Assembly (NCBI GenBank): GCA_964035775.1
Contig: OZ038317.1
Location: 6,470,758 to 6,534,757, forward strand
Direction of reading: 5' to 3'
DNA length: 64,000 nt
From: Osedax frankpressi
Lineage: Eukaryota; Annelida; Polychaeta; Sabellida; Siboglinidae
Shown here one piece after another: positions 48,101-59,932 of this stretch. A model generated the notes under the pieces. That model was not told the DNA's origin. It saw only the letters and a list, made by a program, of their open reading frames with translations, and searched no databases. A program made the translations under genes and the position numbers. Positions within the stretch are counted from its first letter, which is position 1, and each line of letters begins with the position of its first letter.

Positions 48101-50702
48101 CACTAAATACTATTATCTAAACACTCATTTACATTTTGAGTGCCATTTTTCTCGCAAGCATTTTGAGTGCATATGCGGTTAGTTTTTCATAAACTCTTTT
48201 TACATACAGTTCAACCTCATTGGGATGTTCAGCTTATGCGATGGTAGTGGTGAAACTCCTTCTGCAATAGCGTTATTATAAAAACACCACTTTCACACCA
48301 CTCGTGGTCAGGTTTTTCATCTGTTGAGGTGCAATGCTCGTAAGTAGACCCTATGTGTTTGCGAACATCTACATTAGATCTCACAGATTTAGAGTAGTAT
48401 TTGCAGAGTTGGTTTATGGTTGCAATCTTTATCTGGCCATAGCCTATCCATCCAGTGGCAACACTCTCACAACACTTGTTGCTAAGTCAGGCACTCGTCG
48501 AGGTGTATATAGGTCTTACTCACATGGTTTATCATCTTCTCTTTACATACAGGATATATCTCATTTACTGATTTGTGAGACTTATCACCATCGCAGAGCA
48601 TTTTAGAATATCTCATACCATTCTTCTCGACGGAATGGCCTTACATGTTTTTAGCTGCATAAACTTCCATGCCGCCAGGGGAACAAGTATGTTAGGTAAC
48701 ATTCTCCACTCTTTTTGTTTTCTAGGTGCCAAGTGTAGGAATTCTTGTTAGCAACACATCTGTGATGATAAAGAGACATCATTTCAAAATCTATTACACA
48801 TGCTACTTACTTACACAATCTATTACACATGCTACTACATAGTACAATGAGTACCCCATCCACGTACCATGGAATGTTACAACATCCTCGATACAGTCTG
48901 TACTAATATCTGCATAAATATTGATCTTCTCTGCATTTATGAATGTTCTCACTATAGTGTCCAACACCTTATTAGCTTACTTTGAAATTAACATTTACTC
49001 TCTTAGTAATCTTGTTCTTCTGATTGACAGGTGCCATTATATAATTATATAATAAATATAAACAATGTAAATAATGTATAGTTTGCAAATGACTATAAAA
49101 TTGCGTGATGATATACAAAGAGAAATGCATAATGAAATAATTAATCTATATTTACCTTTTTAAATTGTTCAAATTGATGAGATATTAATTGATGAAATAT
49201 AGACATTTATTTACAAACTAGATACAATTAGTAACCTCATGAAAATATTGACTATATGATTCAATAATAACAATGTTGGTTAATCAAAATAGTTTTTGAG
49301 AAAATGTGCTTAAAAGATTATGTATTTTATTTTTATAATATCTATTAATTATAAATAAAAATAAAAGTTTTATTTTTTTTATAATTTCTGTAGATGATTA
49401 GATTCAATTGCTATTAGTACAAATAACTGATTGACAAGGTATTTGATCAAATTTATAAATTTAATTATTATCTTCATAAAGCATAAACACTATGAAGTAA
49501 GATTACCAGGAAACCTGGTGGTGAGATATATCATAGTGAATTTTTTACTTATTTTTTGCCCTCTTTGGTCTGATGTTATAATATTTAATTACATTGTTTT
49601 TATATTAAATATATTATTAGAATTGATATTAGTTGATACTATTTTTAAATTTTATATACCTATGTTATACTTACCACAGTATATTTGGAATTTTGTTACC
49701 TATTATATTCATATGCTATGAATGTATTTTTTTTGGTCCATTCGTAGTAATAAATTAAAAAATGAGAACCTAATTTTCTATCTTCCCCAGATCCATTTTT
49801 ACGATGCCATTCTTTGTGTCCCAATGAATCACTTCATAATATTGTAGCGAAGAGGTGAACTCATCTTCTGATCACAATCTGAAAAGGAAAGTAGTTACGA
49901 AGATGGTGGAAGTTTGCATATGATCTTTCAAAGATTCGTTATGTAGTAAAAAATACCAAAAAAGGTAGTTTTCATTTATGTCATGTCGCTACATTTATGT
50001 ATATCGTGTTTTTTGATTTCGTCATTTTCTTGGTCATTTTAAATCAAGATGTTGATTTATCTAATCCTTTATTGTCATATTTTAGAAGGTAGCATATACC
50101 AATTCTAACCAAGGTACACAATTCTACATTAATATGCTATTTGAAATATCTCAATAATCATTGGTTGTATTGCCACCTCATTGCGCAGATATTCTGTTAA
50201 GAGGGAATCCTCCACTACTAATGAGCTTTGACTACGGTGTTTTCCTTGTGCAATCCGCTGTAACAACTGTTTTTCCCAGATATACACCTCTGCTATAGCA
50301 ATATGCATTTTTATAGACAATATAGACAATAATGCTGGATTTGAATTTTTTTAATTAATTTCTGAGCTGGTGATCTTATCTTTTTTTCTTATCTTTTTAT
50401 TCGTTCTTTTAATTGAGTTTCCTTCCATTAAATCAATGTATAGGCACGTGATAAACTTGTTTCTGAAATTCTATCTAGTTTAGATGTAAAATGACTGTAT
50501 AATCTCCAATAGTGAATACTACTCTTACATATATAAGAACATATATATAAGAACAGTAGGTGAGAAAATGAGTATTTTGATAAAACATAGATTACTCATT
50601 TTTATTATTTAGATATTTATTATACTCCATAAATATAACAAGGTTTTTAATAGGTTTTTTGTAATTGAACATATATGTATGAACGTACACACACACACAC
50701 AC

Positions 50703-50736
<34 letters not shown>

Positions 50737-51452
50737 CGTAAAAATAGAAATGTTCCCCATCATAATTATTATCTGCTTTTGCCGTTTAATATTGGTCCTG
50801 TTGTAATATCAAAATGTCTAATAATTATATTATGCAATAACTGATGAATTGATCAATTTAGTGAATTAAATAAAAATCCTTTTGATGCTGAAATGATGAT
50901 CCTTCATCATAACAACCCCCAAATAGGATATCCAATTTTCAAATACTCCTCTATCCACCGCTCCTAATTCTCTGAATTGTTAAAAAGATTAATCAGCTGA
51001 GATGTGTTTAGTTTCAGAGTGAATGTTGGTGTTTTGTTTGGGTAGAGGTCTGAATATGGACATTGTTTTCTTGAAAATAACTACAGGAATAAGAATTCCT
51101 TGAATAGAGCCACTGCTTTATTTCTGTAAGTCGATCCTTTCCTAGCGTTGATATATACTGATATATAACAATTTTTCTCTTACACAAACTGCAACTCTTC
51201 TCTCTCTATAATTTGAATAAGTATATCTTTTGTAATTATAGATAAGCATTTACATAATGATTAAACAGACACTCCAATAAGTGCTTTTAGTTGGATCTTG
51301 ATACACATACAAACTTCTTTAAACCTTATTTCAATGTTATTTTCTACCAACAACATTTAATTATATATATATATTTGTATATATATAATTAAATGTTGTT
51401 GGTAGAAAATAACATTGAAATAAGGGTTAAAGAAGCTTGTATATGTATCACA

Positions 51453-51528
<76 letters not shown>

Positions 51529-51884
51529 TGTGACACAGATAAACATCACCTCCACGTTTAATTCATATTCTTTGAATTTAATCAAAGCTTCATTATAAAT
51601 ACAAATAATCTTCCTTAGTTATTCTTTATGTTTTTATAAAGAATAATATACATTTCTATTCGGGTCTAGAGTCTTAATTGAAAACTCTAATATTGGAGCT
51701 TGATACATATACAAGCTGGTTTAAACCTTATTTCAATGTTATTTTCTACCAACAACATTTAATTATATATATATATATATATGTGTATATATATATATAT
51801 AATTAAATGTTGTTGGTAGAAAATAACATTGAAATAAGGTTTAAAGAAGTTAATATCTGTATCACAATTATATATACATATATA

Positions 51885-51929
<45 letters not shown>

Positions 51930-51930
51930 T

Positions 51931-51966
<36 letters not shown>

Positions 51967-52012
51967 TATATATATATGTATATATATATATACGTGTACA
52001 TATATTTATATA

Positions 52013-52071
<59 letters not shown>

Positions 52072-52312
52072 ATATATATATATGATTATGATACAGATAA
52101 ACATCACCTCCATGTTTAATTCATATTCTTTGAATTTAATCAAAGCTTCATTATAAATACAAATAATCTTCCTTAGTTCTGTATGTTTTTATAAAGAATA
52201 ATATACATTTCTATTCGGGTCTAGAGTCTTTATTGAAAACTTCATTATTGGAGCTTGATACATATACAAGCTACTTTAAACCTTATTTCAATGTTATTTT
52301 CTACCAACAACA

Positions 52313-52349
<37 letters not shown>

Positions 52350-52447
52350 ATATATATATATATAATTAAATGTTATTGGTAGAAAATAACATTGAAATAA
52401 GGTTTAAAGAAGTTAATATATGTATCACAATCATATATACATATATA

Positions 52448-52478
<31 letters not shown>

Positions 52479-55400
52479 GATTGACACAGATAAACATCAC
52501 CTCCATGTTTAATTCATATTCTTTGAATTTAATCAGAGCTTCATTATAAATACAAATAATCTTCCTTGGTTGCTACCAATCTTCTTTTAATTTGATTAAT
52601 TCATAATATATTAAATTATTGGAATTATAAATGTTCTAATGTTCTGATGGAGTAATTTCAGTTACATTTTTATAATGGTATATAAAGAAATCAGTCATAT
52701 TGTGTCACCTTCAACAAGCGTATATAATAAAATGTAATCTGAATGCAAACAATGTGTATTTCATTGTATTTCATTGTATAACACATTCTAATATGCATTT
52801 TTATTAAGAACATGCAGATATTATATACTTTAATATCATAATTAACAATTGATGATATATCAGTCGAGGAAGTGACATTTCCCACAAATACATAACATAT
52901 GGTCTGCATTTTGACAACAACTTTGATATCCGAGTTTCCCAGGTGAACACTTTAGAAAGTTGCAATTAATATGTACATAGGAAAACTGACGATTGCCTGA
53001 CCTCTGCCCATCCCTTGGAATTCTTGCCATACTTTCTAATGGTTATTCTACATAGGGAATAGTCTACCAACCCTCAAATATGCTATTTTCAACACCCATC
53101 TATCAAACGGATTTCTCTGAGTATGACATGGTTAATCTCCAGTCAATTACCGGATGTGGTGTTTGTGTAGAACCTAGAGTAGGGACATCATTTTCTTGAT
53201 AATGACTGCTGTGACTTACTTTCCCGGTATCTTCCCTTGTGCAGGATTTGAATTCCCCATAAAGGATGCTAAGTTATTTGTGTAGATCAATTCAGACATC
53301 TTTAAATTATTATTTGTAATAATAATTATATTTCTTCGATCTTGGATTTAAATTGTATTCCTACTGCCGTAAGTAACTGGAGTAGTTATAAAATAAATTT
53401 CTCTTTTGTCTTCCCTTCGAAGGAACTTTACCCTATTATTTTTTAAATTCTTTCACCGTATTAGTAATTCTAGGATATATTCTGTTATTCACTCATCATG
53501 TTACATACTTCTATGTATATATGATTGTATAGATTGAGACAATTGAAAAATATCTTGATTTTTGTCATTTTCTATTTCTATATTTATTTTGTGTTTTTAC
53601 TTCTTCCTGCTAAATTCTGTAAATTTTGAGTCCATTGTATCCTACCCATATGAATATCTATGTAAGTTATCATATGTTCATACTTATGAGAGTATTCCTC
53701 AAAGAATGATCTAGCAATTTTTAAAATTCAAGTAGTTCATTCAGTACAATTCTACTCTCCCATTTATTTCTGGTGTTTCCGTATCTGTAATATTTTTTTT
53801 CATTTTGTGTTTGTATTTAGTCATTCTCAGAGTTTTCTCAAAATTGTTGTTATCAGTTACAGTTTATATTTTCTACCTATATTTTATAGTTACTATCTTA
53901 TATTATCTGCTATAGGGGTGCATCTTTAAGAATTACAAATAATAATCATGCAATCCCCAGTTAGTAATACTATCACTAGATCCGTAAGTGATCAATATTA
54001 TTTGACGATCATTGATTCATATCTGGAATCATTGAAGATTCTTCTTTAGAAGAATTTTTCCAAAACTAGATATTGTCATCCGAACTGATTATTTAGCAAC
54101 AATTCAGCTTTTAAATAATTCATATACGCTTTCTTCCTATAGTTACAACTTATTTTAGTAATGAGATGAGAATCTATTGATTAGATATCAAACTATATTT
54201 AACAATTATTAACGATATCATTATTTGAATATATACTAGAGGTTTATAGACGTCTTATGGTTCAGTGGTAAATAAAGTTACAGGTTCATGATGTACAAAA
54301 TAATAAAGATAAGATCAACATTTATAATAATTTTATTATAAAATTCTATTTTATATTCAATATATATATACATCTACTATATTGATATATAATAATTTAG
54401 TATTTACAAATTTAGTATTTACAAATTTAGTATTTACAAATTTAGTATTTACAAATTTAGTATTTACAAATTATTATATATCAATATAGTAGATGTATAT
54501 ATATATTAAATATAAAATAGAATTTTATAATAAAATTATTATAAATGTTGATCTTATCTTTATTATTTTGTACATCATGAACCTGTACCTTTATTTACCA
54601 CTGAACCATAAGACGTCTATAAACCTCTAGTATATATTCAAATAATGATATCGTTAATAATTGTTCAAAAAACCAACGTAAGTGAATATTTAGCAACGAT
54701 TCAGCTTACTTTTTAAATAATTCATATACGCTTTCTTCCTATAGTTACAACTTATTTTTGTAATGAGATGAGAATCTAATGATTAGATATCAAACTATAT
54801 TTAATATTTACAAATTCACTATTTTTCTTTGTATTAAATCTTCAGTTTCATCATTTGTGTTACTCTTATGAAATATCTACATGGTATATCAAATATTAAT
54901 CTTATTAATTATTTATATTATAAATAATTTTCAAATTTTAAAAAACTATATTCATTATTTAACTTGATACTGTTTATAATAGTATAGTGTTTAATTGAAA
55001 TAGGTCTGTGATTTGATTTATCAATACGCTATTTTCTTTTTTATAAATATCGGTCTTATTGATGCTTTTTTTTAGATTTGTAGGAAATATTCTATTTTTT
55101 AAGTTAATTTGAGTTAGGTAGTCATATATAGGAATTATTTTCTTTGCTTATATTTGATATTTCATCTTTATTTGACTATCGAAATGAGAATTAATCATTT
55201 TATGATTTATAATAAAGTGTTTATTTAATGTGATCATGTATATTATGTATGTATAGTATTATTTGTATCTTTGATTTGTGTTATTTTGCTTTCCTTTTGA
55301 GTTTTATTTATTAGTTTAATTATAAATTCCATTTATCTTCCCTATGCCTGATAAAGATAACAAAAAATAACTTTGTCATTTCTTTAATATTTTATTGAAT

Positions 55401-57306
55401 TCTTTTAAGAAATATATTAAAATATTTCTGTATATAAAATATATTGTATAACTTGATTTATATACATATAATATTTATATACATATATATTATAATAAAT
55501 GAAACTAACAAAATTGTAATATTCTTTTTTATTATAAATGCTATTTCTCTAGATATTCTAATTCTCATTCCGATTTATATATTTACTCACATTATTTATA
55601 GCATCTTTAATATTTACTATTTCCAATGCATTTTCTGAAGTTTTAAAAATAAATTAATCATATAATTATAATTAAAATTATAAAAATACAACTTATATTT
55701 ACTTCATATATTTCGGTGAGCCTTGCCATGATATCAGAATTAGTAATTACTGCAAAAATTAGATTAAATAAAAAATCTGTGTCGTAAATAAATATTTAGA
55801 ACCCTAAGTATTTAGTATTAGGCATATAAAAATATACACCCTTAAGCATATATGTTTTTAAAATCTACTTTATAAGTTATTACAATACTTTTAAAATTAG
55901 ATATATTTTTCGTTTAATATTTATTAATACCAGGATTGACTTTCTAAATAACATGGGACAACTGCAATAGATACTTACAACAGGAGAAAACTGCTGTATA
56001 GCAAGTGAAATCTCCCCTACAACAGGGGAGAAGTAGCAGTGGGATGCAACTGCTGTAAATCTGTGAAGTAAAGCCATAGAGACTTTTACAGTTGGATAAA
56101 CTTGCTCCACTGTTGTTTATAATGATTAAGTGGGAAATATGCTAATTTTATTCTTTTTATAACTAAAATAATAAATAAATATATAAACTCCTATTTTTCA
56201 ATTATAAACAATTTTTGCAACAAATTTCAACCAAAAGCAACCTAAATACCCAATCTGATTTCTTATGTTTGATCAAAACTATAATTATATATTAAACTTG
56301 TGGTGTAAGGAATGTAATGTATTTCTTAGTGATGTTTATTTTTAACATTCATTATACTAGAGATCATATATTTAGTAATATTAATATAAATAACATATGG
56401 TATATGTTATACTCCAATGCTCTTAGCCTCCTTCATATTTTCAATATAAGACATTATCGTAATAATGACATATCATTATTTAATCATAATATATATCTGC
56501 AATGAATGTTATACAATTATATATATATAACTTTATAGTAACCAACATTGCAGAATTCATCATTACTTACTGAATTTATCAATTATATCAAAGTTAGTAC
56601 ATCTTTTATATTATATAATAAAATGTGTTGTCTTCTACAACTTTTATAATCTATTTTATTTATTAATGGATAATTATTGATATTTTATTTAATAATGGAT
56701 AATTATAAATATTTTATATAATAATGGATAATTATTTTTATTTATTAACTATAATGTGTATAAACTATTATCTATTACACTATCTAAAGGAAAAAAAAGT
56801 GGTAATTCTAGAGGATTTGGCTGCTAATTTCAAAATAAAGACTCAGGTAAACATTTATGATTTGAAATCGTTTTTGTAATATTTACATAAATATATATTA
56901 TGTTAATATTTATTATTTAACAATTGAATTACTTGAATTACAAATGTGATATGTAAATAAACAGGATGTAATTGACAGAATCTCTGCACTTATTGATGAA
57001 GATCGCTTAAGCGGAGTTATTGATGACCGGGGTAAATTCATTTATATTACGCATTCGGAATACAAAGAGGTTTTAATGATTATATTGAATTAAAAACATT
57101 AATAGCTATCATGTGATTATTATATTGTTTATATAATAACGATCTTTATTAAATGAAATATATCTTATGAATCATTCTAATCTTACATATTAATTTTCAA
57201 GGTTGCAGATTTTATAAACAAAAGAGGTCGAGTGACAATATCTGAACTGGCTGAAGCCAGTAATACTTTGGTAAACCTTGATACTGAGAAAACTAATGAA
57301 ACCTGA
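45172..57306 (+). CDS. DDRGK1: DDRGK1 (UFBP1), ER adaptor of the UFM1 ligase
   Basis: Nine exons in phase: 45172-45262, 45863-45952, 46101-46231, 46640-46741, 46820-46936, 56554-56592, 56790-56846, 56965-57069 and 57202-57306 (TGA), 278 residues (human 314). Residues 3-22 are a membrane anchor ([20 protein letters not shown]). Then a basic stretch ([11 protein letters not shown]), an acidic run, the conserved [11 protein letters not shown], a Glu/Lys coiled coil, and [12 protein letters not shown]. The C-terminal winged-helix part holds [32 protein letters not shown] (the name motif at 229-233) and [14 protein letters not shown]. In animals it anchors UFL1 at the ER membrane for UFMylation of ribosomal protein uL24 (RPL26). 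Exon 6 is only 39 nt after a 9.6-kb intron filled with transposon debris and foldbacks. The 5' half is duplicated downstream. Confidence 0.95.
46395..46569. mobile_element. short foldback MITE in DDRGK1 intron 3, deleted form
   Basis: Almost entirely an inverted repeat: the left arm from TGTGTAATTTAAAACATGTT through GGTTCTATAGCGGCACTAGA is mirrored by the right arm CTAGTCCTGCTATAGAACC to TTTTAAATTACACA, with a short TA-rich centre. 175 bp. The copy at 59050-59568 has the same arms and a longer centre. Confidence 0.8.
47870..49035 (-). pseudogene. Mutator-like (MULE) transposase remnant in DDRGK1 intron 5
   Basis: Minus-strand pieces in family order: [16 protein letters not shown] (family SFDGTWxxRGxxS), later [17 protein letters not shown] (family xGDGDSxxxxxI), [14 protein letters not shown] (family LQxYYGxAIRxN) and [16 protein letters not shown] (family STDExPxHxxCPxG). 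Stops and shifts separate all pieces. The + strand frame at 48334-48606 is the antisense shadow. A piece resembling the family's C-terminal NES(L/F) block ([18 protein letters not shown]) lies on the opposite strand at 49797-49850, implying an inversion or a second element. Confidence 0.65.
50686..50736. repeat. (CA)n microsatellite
   Basis: About 23 CA units with one CG interruption. It lies just beyond the right edge of the segment duplicated at 57.7-63.5 kb. Confidence 0.95.
51250..52570. repeat. triplicated unit with palindromes and (TA)n cores
   Basis: Three tandem copies of a roughly 400-560-bp unit. Each carries an inverted repeat whose arms read AACCTTATTTCAATGTTATT and TTCTACCAACAACATTTAAT and their complements around a short (TA)n (51322-51430, 51722-51842, 52277-52403), then a second longer (TA)n, then ACAGATAAACATCACCTCCA (51534, 52093, 52486). 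Frames reported inside (poly Tyr-Ile) are repeat artefacts. Confidence 0.9.
52571..54090. other. intronic DNA with a decayed coding-like scrap
   Basis: Within DDRGK1 intron 5. At about 53130-53240 the minus strand reads [20 protein letters not shown] then [15 protein letters not shown] before a stop; composition is coding-like but no family is recognised and no continuation is open. The rest is A+T sequence without a gene. Confidence 0.35.
54091..54804. mobile_element. long foldback element flanked by direct repeats
   Basis: Arms of about 198 bp (54201-54398 and 54468-54665) are near-perfect inverted copies; the loop is five copies of a 15-bp unit TTTAGTATTTACAAA. On both sides lie direct repeats of about 112-117 bp (54091-54202 and 54688-54804; TCATATACGCTTTCTTCCTA inside). 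No protein is encoded. Either a foldback transposon inside a local duplication or a hairpin formed by replication template switching. Confidence 0.85.
54805..56553. other. intronic DNA, one GC-richer structured patch
   Basis: At about 55930-56115 there is a GC-richer patch rich in CTGCTGTA / CAACTGCTGTA words with a stem TCTCCCCT / AGGGGAGA around a 5-base loop (56010-56030). The minus-strand frame over it (76 residues) has no family. Such a patch could be a SINE-like or structured RNA remnant; otherwise nothing is seen before exon 6 of DDRGK1. Confidence 0.35.
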
Positions 57307-57742
57307 TATTAATGTACATGTGTTACATTCCATATATAATATGGTATACTAATATTTGTATTAAGTGAAAACAATAAATTATTCTTTAATTTATCATTGT
57401 TTAATATATTTATATTTATTGCAACATCTCTTTTATTTATACACATAGTTTAATTTAATTTTTAAATAAGTAACAAATTTTTAAAATTATTTATACAAAT
57501 TTAGATAAAAGTATAAAAGCAATTAAAAAAACTGATATATAATAACTTGTAATTAGAATCTAGCACTTATAATATAAATATTCATGTATTAAGAATTTAA
57601 TATAATTTTCAATATTTCTCTATAGATTTAATATCTTAACTGTTTAGATTTAAAATGAAATAATATATTTGTATATAAATTTGAGTTGATTACAATATAA
57701 TATTTTAATTATTGTCATAAATTTAATCTCATATTGCATGAA
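57307..57742. other. 3' flank of DDRGK1
   Basis: A+T sequence between the DDRGK1 stop codon and the left edge of the downstream duplicated segment; it should contain the 3' UTR. AATAAA occurs near 57370, about 65 bp after the stop, and is a plausible polyadenylation signal. Confidence 0.4.
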
Positions 57743-57866
57743 ATTTCTAGACTATAGGTGGTGAAAATAAACTACTCGTGAACTATATTTACAATTTCAA
57801 ACAATTGTTTACATATTATACATATTTCTACTACTTTATATATTTTATATAGTTTAATTCTTTAAA

Positions 57867-58188
57867 ATGGATTTGGTAATATTGTTAAGTGTTGTATCTT
57901 TAATACTTGTAATTTGTTTATTTATTTCTTCAAGGTACAAAAAGCCAACTGTAAAAGGTTTATATTTAAACATCGCGATATTATTTTTTATAAAACTAAC
58001 ACATTGTTTATATACTATATCGAATCATATATTATAAGTTTCTATTATAATTTATTCATATAATAATTATATCATATTAAATCATTAACTTTATAATAAA
58101 TATTCAAAAAAATGGCTATTATAGTAATTTCGAGCATGATAAATAAGCGCCATAAATGGACCAAGTTATAACTGACTTGTTCCTATAT

Positions 58189-58220
<32 letters not shown>

Positions 58221-59932
58221 TCTGAATTGATGTTATATTTACAATATATATAGTATTAGTATATATCATGTAAGTAATTAATAGTGATATGTAGGTAAAT
58301 CATTATTAGTATGTTTTAGTAATAATGTTATATTATTATTACAAGCGCAAGACATTGCGAATGCCATCAATAATTAAACTATTAATTTCTGTGTATAAAT
58401 TTATATATATAACAAATTCACAATATAACTATATCTAACTATATATATGGAGCTTTATATTTTTAACTATAATAATTATTATTTATGCTATTGTTATTTT
58501 TAAAAAATATGCTTTAATACGCAGTAGAGAAAAAAACCCGTCACCCTATAGCTAGAGATGAAAATGTCCCAAGAATTCGCAGGAGGAATAGAATGGTGGC
58601 TAGAAATATAAATGGTTTCATTATATATTCTGTTTACTAGTTGAATTGTAATCTGAATATACTTTTGAAATATAATTAATTAAATTTGAGATACAATTAA
58701 CTAATAAATAAATGAGTGATTTATAAAGATATTTTTATTTTATAACAAATTAAGATGACAATGATGATGATGATGAAGATGCAGAGAATGACATTTTTGA
58801 TAGCATTGCACAGCCTGAAGGTAAAATTGGAGCTAAGAAACTGAGAAAACTTGAAGATAAAGCTGAAAAAAAAGCTCGGCGTGAGGTATTATTTAATATG
58901 ATATCAGAATTTATATATATAATCTAGATAGTGTTTAATAAAGTTTTCTTTCATATAATGTGATATCTATCAACCAGTAAACTATGGTTGTAGTAAACTT
59001 AAATGATACGACTAAATGAAATTAATTTTCGATAAGCTATATTAACAATTGTGTAATTTAAAACATGTTTACTATAAGGCAGTTTACTATAAACATGTTT
59101 ACTATAAAACATGTTTACTATAAGGTTAGTCAACGGTATGGTTCTATAGCGGGATTAGAAATGTAGTCATATAATAATGTATAAATATAAAAAAGAAATA
59201 TATTTATATCCATTTATTTCATCCAGCAAAGAAATGTAGTGAAATAAAACCTATAACAAATAAAACATCCCAAGAAACCAGATGATGTAACTATTATATA
59301 ATTATTTAAAATAAAATCATAATATAATTTAAATACATCTAAAATAAATGTTCTCATTTATTATATAATAAAAAAACTTTAGCGCCTGGATTGTTTCTTG
59401 GGACAAGTCTTACGTAGCTACTCTTGATAAGATAATTTAGTTTTAAATAAAGTTGGTAAATTAAATCTTCATATATTTATACATTATTATATGACTACAT
59501 TTCTAGTCCAGCTATAGAACCATATTATTGACTAATTACCTTATAGTATACAGATTTTAAATTACACATTAAAGTAATAATACAGTTCTGACTCATTAAT
59601 GTGCCAATAGAATATTTGTTAATATAAAAATTCAGAAAGAACTGGAAGAAAGGGAAGAACGTAAATTAGAAAATCAAAAACAAGTATCAAAACTCAAGAA
59701 ACAGAAACAACAGGAAGAAGCTAATTTACTGAAATTGGTTTGTATATATGTATATAATTTTATATTTTGTCATATAACTAGATTTATTAATTATTTAAAT
59801 AATTTAATTTCTTAGGAAGAAGAAGAGGAAACAATAAGATTAGAGAAAGAGCGGAAAGAACATGAAGAATATTTGATCTTGAAAGAGCAGTTTAGTGTTG
59901 ATGAAACAGGTGTCATTGAAGTATTTGATGAA
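57867..59932 (+). pseudogene. truncated tandem copy of DDRGK1, exons 1-5 only
   Basis: Exons 57867-57957, 58525-58614, 58755-58885, 59636-59737 and 59816-59932 match the intact gene with all splice sites and phases kept and no stop, covering residues 1-177 (membrane anchor, acidic run, coiled coil). Changes seen: Ala to Ser in the anchor, Gln to His in exon 2, Asp to Asn in exon 4, and two silent changes in exon 3. The winged-helix exons 6-9 are absent: homology ends at 63477 and what follows is unrelated. If transcribed from its own copied leader it would make an anchored coiled coil lacking the DDRGK domain, or read into intron 5. A functional role is speculative. Confidence 0.85.
59050..59568. 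mobile_element. full-length form of the foldback MITE
   Basis: Same arms as the 175-bp copy at 46395 but 519 bp long. The centre contains nested inverted words CATCCCAAGAAACCA and TGTTTCTTGGGACA and A+T filler; the left arm has local reduplication of TGTTTACTATAA. It interrupts intron 3 of the truncated DDRGK1 copy. Confidence 0.8.

Noticed and set aside
48334-48606. Plus-strand frame [13 protein letters not shown], repeated at 61322
   Set aside because: Occurs twice only because the segment is duplicated; the minus strand reads as MULE transposase, so it is a shadow.
49431-49500. [15 protein letters not shown] as DDRGK1 exon 6
   Set aside because: It mimics [10 protein letters not shown], but the frame stops, no donor follows, and the exact exon with proper splice sites is at 56554-56592.
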